A stretch of DNA of 37,682 bases from GCA-2686765 sp036012725 (GTDB lineage Bacteria; Pseudomonadota; Alphaproteobacteria; Rhodospirillales; 2-02-FULL-58-16), in NCBI GenBank assembly GCA_036012725.1, contig DASCPW010000055.1, positions 1 through 37,682 of the forward strand, given 5' to 3'. The position numbers were made by a program, and so were the translations under genes. Shown here in pieces: positions 33,749 to 37,682 of this stretch; the stretch's first letter is position 1; every line of letters begins with the position of its first letter. The notes beneath the pieces were generated by a model that did not search any database, was not told where the DNA came from, and saw only the letters and a program-made list of their open reading frames with translations.

Positions 33749-34126
33749 ATGACGGCGCGGATCCAAAAAGCCAAACGGCAGGCATGGCGATTTGGGCGCT
33801 ACGCGGAAACTTTTGCCGCTTGGCATCTCAGGTTGCGCGGATACCGCATCCTGGCCAGCGGCTTTCGCACCGCCATGGGTGAAATCGATATCATGGCGCG
33901 GCGCGGAAACACTCTCGCCATGATCGAGGTCAAGGCCCGCGGGAACTTGGCCCAGGCGGCGGAAGCCCTGGACCGGCGGCAACAACAGCGGATAACCCGC
34001 GCCGCTAGCGCTCACCTGGCAGCCCATCCGGCTTGCGCCGGCCTCGATGTTTGATTCGACTTGCTCATGATCAGCCCCTGGCGGCTGCCGATCCATCTTG
34101 TCGACGCCTGGCGGTGCGAGGAATAA
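33749..34126 (+). pseudogene. yraN: UPF0102 (YraN) protein gene with premature TGA
   Basis: The frame encodes a UPF0102 family protein with the endonuclease-like motif GEIDIMARRGNTLAMIEVKARG (Asp and Glu-x-Lys present) and RRQQQRITRAASAHLAAHPACAGLDV. It then meets TGA at 34052-34054. The same frame continues to TAA 34124-34126 with FDLLMISPWRLPIHLVDAW, the family's normal C-terminal strand. Relatives usually read LDVRFDL at this point, so CGA to TGA is the simplest explanation. The truncated product of 101 residues lacks the last strand. It normally follows rsmI directly, but here an insertion separates them. It could be a pseudogene or a sequencing error. Confidence 0.78.
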
Positions 34127-34183
34127 GGTAACCGGCAAACATTCTCTTTCGGCCAAGTTACGGGACATTTAGAATAACCGGAA

Positions 34184-34813
34184 ATGAGTGCCGCAATGAA
34201 GATGCCGCGAAATGCAATCGGCTGGCCCGGAAAAAGCCGTGCCGGGTTGGCGGCGGCGTTGGTGGCGGCCATGCTTGGACTCGGCGGTTGCGCGAAAGCC
34301 ACCGTCGGTGCCGGCGCCGCCGTTGGTGTCGCCGCTTTTGAGGAGCGCGGCGTCGAAGTCGTCGCCAGCGATCTGAAAATGACCGCCCGTCTGAAGACCA
34401 AGATGATCGATCTCGATCCCGCCATCGCCGTTATGGTCGGCGTCGAGATCCATGAAGGCCGCATCCTGCTGACCGGGATGGTGGCATACGAAAAAACACG
34501 CGCCGATGCCGTCGGCCTGGCATGGCAAACGCCGGGGGTCAAGGAAGTCTATAATGAAATTCAAGCCGGCAAAGCCAGCAGTGTCATGGATTTGGCGCGG
34601 GATTCCTGGACCACCGCCCAGATCAAGTCGAAGATCACCTTTGATAAAAAAATCATGGCCATCAATTACGCCGTCGAAACCGTCAACGGCACCGTTTACC
34701 TGATCGGCATCGCCCAGGACAAAAAGGAACTCGAACGCGTCACCGCCCACGCCCGCAATGTCGCTTACGTGCGCAAGATCATCAGCCATGTGCGAATAAA
34801 GGAAAAGCCGTGA
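34184..34813 (+). CDS. BON-domain lipoprotein (YraP/DolP-like)
   Basis: This 209-residue protein has a lipoprotein signal peptide (lipobox LGGC, Cys36) and two BON domains. The first is around 65-125 (ARLKTKMIDLDPAIAVMVGVEIHEGRILLTGMV) and the second around 140-205 (TTAQIKSKITFDKKIMAINYAVETVNGTVYLIGIA). In E. coli the dual-BON lipoprotein DolP (YraP) lies in the same cluster after yraN and supports outer-membrane integrity. Position and architecture match, so the same envelope role is likely. The stop overlaps the start of the next gene by four bases (GTGA at 34810-34813). Confidence 0.88.
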   Translation: MSAAMKMPRNAIGWPGKSRAGLAAALVAAMLGLGGCAKATVGAGAAVGVAAFEERGVEVVASDLKMTARLKTKMIDLDPAIAVMVGVEIHEGRILLTGMVAYEKTRADAVGLAWQTPGVKEVYNEIQAGKASSVMDLARDSWTTAQIKSKITFDKKIMAINYAVETVNGTVYLIGIAQDKKELERVTAHARNVAYVRKIISHVRIKEKP

Positions 34814-35652
34814 AGCCGTCACCGGACATTCGGGCCAAGCTGATCCATATCGGGGCCTTGCCGGATGGTCACCTGGACCTAACGGAAACCGCCTTGACCC
34901 TGGCCTCCATCGAGCATTCCGGCGTCCCCATCGAGCCTTACCGCCGGCACCTCCAGCGTCTGGCCTCCGATGTCGGGGTTTACGCCGGCTCGGGCGACCA
35001 GGGGCAGGGCGGGATCGAGCAGCGCCAGCAAGCGCTCAGGCAAATCGTCGCCAAGCGCTATGGCTATGGCGCCGCCGATGACGCATATGAATACCCGGAC
35101 AATGCCAATTTCATGCGGGTGATCGACCGGCGCCGCGGATTGCCCGTTATTCTGGGCATTCTCTATTTGCATGTGGCCCGCGCACTGGGATGGTCGATGA
35201 GCGGGCTGGATTTCCCGGCCCGCTTTCTCGTCCGCCTGCAACACGAGAGCCGGCGCGTCGTCATCGACCCTTTTGATGGCGGTCGCGTCATCAGCCCGGA
35301 AGGCATGCGCGAATTGATCAAGGCTGTCTCCGGAAACCATGCCGAACTGACACCCGGACTTTATGCCGAGATGAGCAACCGTGACATCCTGCTCAGGGCG
35401 CAGGGCAACATAAAGTTGCGCTTGTTGCGTGCCGAACGCCTGGAAGAGGCCTTGGAAGTTATCAAAACCATGCTCCTTTTCGCCCCCCAGGCGGCGGTGC
35501 TATGGCGCGAGGCGGGGCTACTTTACGCGCGCCTCGACAACATCAAGGCGGCGGTGTCGGCATTGGAGGAATACATGCGTTACAATACCGGCGATCAGAC
35601 CCGTTACCGCACTTCCATCCTGCTTCAGGAACTGCGCGAGAGGTTGAATTAG
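34810..35652 (+). CDS. SirB1-like transglutaminase/TPR protein
   Basis: This 280-residue protein is of the SirB1/YchA family. It has an N-terminal transglutaminase-like fold domain (EYPDNANFMRVIDRRRGLPVILGILYLHVARALG, then GLDFPARFLVRLQ and VVIDPFDGGRVIS). A C-terminal TPR-like helical part follows (RLEEALEVIKTMLLFAPQAAVLWREAGLLYARLDNIKAAVSALEEYM). The molecular function is not known; the catalytic triad of true transglutaminases is not evident. GTG 34810 overlaps the BON gene's stop, so it is translationally coupled. Confidence 0.85.
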   Translation: MKPSPDIRAKLIHIGALPDGHLDLTETALTLASIEHSGVPIEPYRRHLQRLASDVGVYAGSGDQGQGGIEQRQQALRQIVAKRYGYGAADDAYEYPDNANFMRVIDRRRGLPVILGILYLHVARALGWSMSGLDFPARFLVRLQHESRRVVIDPFDGGRVISPEGMRELIKAVSGNHAELTPGLYAEMSNRDILLRAQGNIKLRLLRAERLEEALEVIKTMLLFAPQAAVLWREAGLLYARLDNIKAAVSALEEYMRYNTGDQTRYRTSILLQELRERLN

Positions 35653-35718
35653 AAATATCCGCGCCGCTTGTCTCAAGGCGGCTTTTCGGACACGGAATCA
35701 GCTGCAAAGGACACTTCC

Positions 35719-36657
35719 ATGGGCTTGGCAGTAGCCATCCAGATGGATCCCATCGACGACATCGACATCGACGGCGACAGCACATTTGTCCTGGCGCTGG
35801 AAGCGCAAAGGCGCGGCCATGAGATATTCCATTACCTGCCCCGGGATCTGAACTTTGCCGGCAACCGGCTTTGGACGCGGGCGCGGCCACTTAGCCTGCG
35901 CCGCAAAAAAGGTGGTCATTTCACTCTCGGCCCTTTCCAGCGCCTTGATCTTACCCAAGTCGATGTCGTGCTCATGCGCCAGGACCCGCCTTTCGACATG
36001 GCCTACATCACCGCCACTCATCTCTTGGAACAGATTCATCCCCGGACCCTGGTGGTCAACGATCCCTTCGAGGTCCGAAACGCTCCCGAGAAGCTGTTTG
36101 TCAGCCGCTTTCCGGAGTTCATGCCACCAACCTTGATCTCGACCGATGGCGAGGAGATTGCCGCCTTCAGGGCCGAGCATGGGGATATCATCGTCAAGCC
36201 ATTGTTCGCCCAGGGAGGCGCCGGCGTCTTCCATGTCGGGCCGGAGGATGAAAACCTGAACGCCCTCCTGGGAATGTTTGCCGAGCGCTCGCGCGAGCCG
36301 GTCATGGTCCAGGCCTACCTACCCGAGGTCCGTGAGGGCGACAAGCGCGTCATCCTCATCGACGGCGCGGCGGCGGGCGCCGTCAACCGGCTGGCACCAC
36401 CGGGCGAGGCGCGGTCCAACCTACACATTGGCGGCAAAGCCCAGAAATCGACCCTGACGGCGTGGGACTTAGAGATTTGCGCCGCCATCGGGCCGACGCT
36501 GAAGGAACGCGGCCTGATTTTTGCTGGCATCGACGTCATCGGCGAGTACCTGACCGAAATAAACGTCACCTCGCCGACCGGCTTGCAGGAAATCAACCGC
36601 TTCGACAGCGTCTGCCTGGAAGCCAACCTGTGGGACGCCATCGAGGCGCGGCTCTAA
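35719..36657 (+). CDS. gshB: Glutathione synthetase
   Basis: This ATP-grasp enzyme of 312 residues joins gamma-glutamylcysteine and glycine. It begins GLAVAIQMDPIDDIDIDGDSTF, has MRQDPPFDMAYITATHLLE and VVNDPFEVRNAPEKLF, then the ATP-binding IVKPLFAQGGAGVFHV, and ends with EINVTSPTGLQEINRF. ATG 35719 follows AAGG eight bases upstream and matches the family N-terminus. The 5-oxoprolinase gene elsewhere in the window would work in glutathione turnover. It is usually followed by the yifB/comM gene in alphaproteobacteria; here only the start of that gene remains. Confidence 0.96.
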   Translation: MGLAVAIQMDPIDDIDIDGDSTFVLALEAQRRGHEIFHYLPRDLNFAGNRLWTRARPLSLRRKKGGHFTLGPFQRLDLTQVDVVLMRQDPPFDMAYITATHLLEQIHPRTLVVNDPFEVRNAPEKLFVSRFPEFMPPTLISTDGEEIAAFRAEHGDIIVKPLFAQGGAGVFHVGPEDENLNALLGMFAERSREPVMVQAYLPEVREGDKRVILIDGAAAGAVNRLAPPGEARSNLHIGGKAQKSTLTAWDLEICAAIGPTLKERGLIFAGIDVIGEYLTEINVTSPTGLQEINRFDSVCLEANLWDAIEARL

Positions 36658-36686
36658 GAACCTGTCCGGGAAGGAACTTTCAACTC

Positions 36687-37012
36687 ATGGTCGCGCGCGT
36701 CAACACGGTGGCTTCTCTGGACATCGAAGCGCTGGATGCCGATGTTCAGGTACAGAGAGCGAGACACCGCTTTCTGAATTACCTTGTATTGACCTTTGCA
36801 GGGACCATCCTGGCCATCCCTGTCCACACCGAAAACATCACCGGCAAGGCTCGTGTCATCGATGCGACACCATTGAAATAGCCGGAGAGCGTATCCGTTT
36901 TCTGCGTGAATCTCTCATGGACACAAGGCACAGCGCAAGTCTAAGAAATCCATCAAAAAATTACGAGATTCAGGCTGGCTCTACCTCCAAAATAGAACCA
37001 AATGAGCGTTGA
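36687..37012 (+). pseudogene. Chimeric remnant: yifB/comM N-terminus fused to a frameshifted thermonuclease-like gene
   Basis: The ATG at 36687, preceded by GGGAAGGAA, opens with VARVNTVASLDIEALDADVQVQ. This is the start of the Mg-chelatase-like AAA protein YifB/ComM that normally follows gshB. From about 36756 the frame changes identity: RHRFLNYLVLTFAGTILAIP looks like an export signal. ITGKARVID follows, the start of a staphylococcal-nuclease (thermonuclease) domain. One base appears missing at about 36864; shifting frame there continues DTIEIAGERIRFL to about 36904, after which similarity fades before the TGA at 37010-37012. In the original frame the ORF ends at TAG 36879-36881. Neither gene is functional. 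Confidence 0.7.
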
Positions 37013-37133
37013 GCTTGTTGGTCTCTTCGTGACCCAATCCAGAAGCTTGATTCACCCCTAGAGGTCAGTCATGTTCTTTACTAAGGAAAATGGTTTCTGA
37101 GGTTTTGTTGTTTCAACATTCGTGTAGGGGAAA
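37013..37133. other. Non-coding spacer before the amidohydrolase gene
   Basis: No gene or clear terminator is seen. AGGGG at 37126-37130 is the likely ribosome-binding site for the next gene. Confidence 0.4.
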
Positions 37134-37136
37134 ATG

Positions 37137-37682
37137 ATGAAACATTTTGTTTTCGCGGTTGCCGGTATAGCCGTTGCTGCAGCAGTTGGGGCTGTCGGCT
37201 TGAAGACGGCGCACGCGGGAGATATGCCCATTGCCGACATGCATTGCCATCTCAACCCGGAAAGTTCGCCCGAGGATCTGCTGAGTTGGATGGATGCTGC
37301 CGGCGTCAAATGGTGTGCAACAGGCGTCCTCGGCTCCAAGTTTGGTGCCAGAAAGACACGGTTAAAATTCGCCGAGGTCATGGGAGACAGATATATTCCG
37401 TTTGGTGGTCAGTCCGATCTGAACGCAATCTACGTTACTAGCCAGGATGTTTCTGCACAGAACGATGCCGAGAACCCTAAGTTCAAGAAGATCTTTTCCT
37501 TGTTGAAGAAGGATTTCGAGGAGGGCCGTATCAGGGGCATCGGCGAACTCTTTCTCAACACATCGACCACCAACAAGTATGCGAAAATGCGGCGTAAGGC
37601 GGATATTAATTCTCCGGCCATGAAGGCTCTATTCGCTCTCTCGAACGAACATAATGGCGTCATCACTTTCCACACGGAATGG
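37137..37682 (+). CDS. Exported amidohydrolase-like metal-dependent hydrolase (partial, runs off window)
   Basis: The 182 residues visible begin with a Sec signal peptide (KHFVFAVAGIAVAAAVGAVGL, cleavage expected after AHA). The mature part starts with IADMHCHLNP, the HxH metal motif of the amidohydrolase TIM-barrel superfamily. DLLSWMDAAGVKWC, RIRGIGELFLN (a Glu in the position of a metal or active-site ligand) and NGVITFHTEW (another likely metal-binding His) follow. No stop occurs before the window end. ATG 37134 is an alternative start; AGGGG sits better for 37137. The substrate is unknown. G+C is lower than in the core genes, and it follows broken genes, so it is probably accessory. Confidence 0.75.
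   Translation, partial: MKHFVFAVAGIAVAAAVGAVGLKTAHAGDMPIADMHCHLNPESSPEDLLSWMDAAGVKWCATGVLGSKFGARKTRLKFAEVMGDRYIPFGGQSDLNAIYVTSQDVSAQNDAENPKFKKIFSLLKKDFEEGRIRGIGELFLNTSTTNKYAKMRRKADINSPAMKALFALSNEHNGVITFHTEW

Noticed and set aside
1..37682. CRISPR array, toxin-antitoxin pair, restriction system, phage or secondary-metabolite genes
   Set aside because: No regularly spaced repeats, nuclease/methylase pairs, phage structural genes or assembly-line enzymes are seen on either strand.

Overview
The window is high-GC DNA from an alphaproteobacterium, probably a member of the Rhodospirillales or a close relative. The assignment rests on gene order and family type: a glyQ-glyS-ppdK run, a hrcA-grpE / dnaK-dnaJ-dapB heat-shock block, a DUF3035 (BamF-type) lipoprotein after lspA, the yraL-yraM-yraN-type cluster (rsmI, lppC, UPF0102), and gshB followed by the start of a ComM/YifB gene. 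Most of the window is core housekeeping DNA. The unusual material sits at the two edges, in one insertion near 32.7-33.7 kb, and in a set of small palindromic repeats.

Layout. 1-430 is the decayed end of an IS3-type element beside the 3' end of a tRNA-Pro(CGG) gene. 592-3740 holds polyprenyl diphosphate synthase, a DUF2007 protein, a TrmN6-type methyltransferase and an S49 peptidase; two tandem hairpin repeats lie between the DUF2007 and methyltransferase genes. 3772-4020 is a conserved small membrane/zinc-ribbon gene cut by an in-frame TAG. 4098-9720 is glyQ-glyS-ppdK, overlapping at each junction. 9875-13543 is a fused 5-oxoprolinase. 13782-18774 carries ribF, ileS, lspA and the BamF-type lipoprotein. 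18919-20717 carries an EI24/CysZ-like membrane protein, a bactofilin and a small lipoprotein.

From 20738 to 27594 the minus strand reads hrcA-grpE, then dnaK-dnaJ-dapB-nth: heat-shock control and chaperones followed by lysine/cell-wall precursor synthesis and base-excision repair. 27754-30244 is the plus-strand run rph-rdgB-hemW. An LppC-type lipoprotein (minus) is divergent from rsmI (plus). After rsmI, about 1 kb of lower-GC DNA with a DUF2846/SHOCT lipoprotein separates rsmI from yraN. An 11-bp sequence at the rsmI stop codon is repeated exactly just before yraN, which looks like an insertion scar. yraN itself carries a premature TGA. A BON-domain lipoprotein, a SirB1-like protein and gshB follow.

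The right edge (36687-37682) is again disturbed. The first 23 codons of a yifB/comM gene are fused in frame to a frameshifted staphylococcal-nuclease-like gene, and an exported amidohydrolase-like gene then runs off the window.

I see no complete new defence or biosynthetic system. The observations most worth following are the insertion with an 11-bp direct repeat, the yifB/nuclease chimera, two nonsense-interrupted conserved genes, a family of AGAGC-armed palindromes (one supplies a gene's stop codon), and an AT-rich mosaic patch inside glyS. All calls come from reading sequence and translations by eye; no database search was run.
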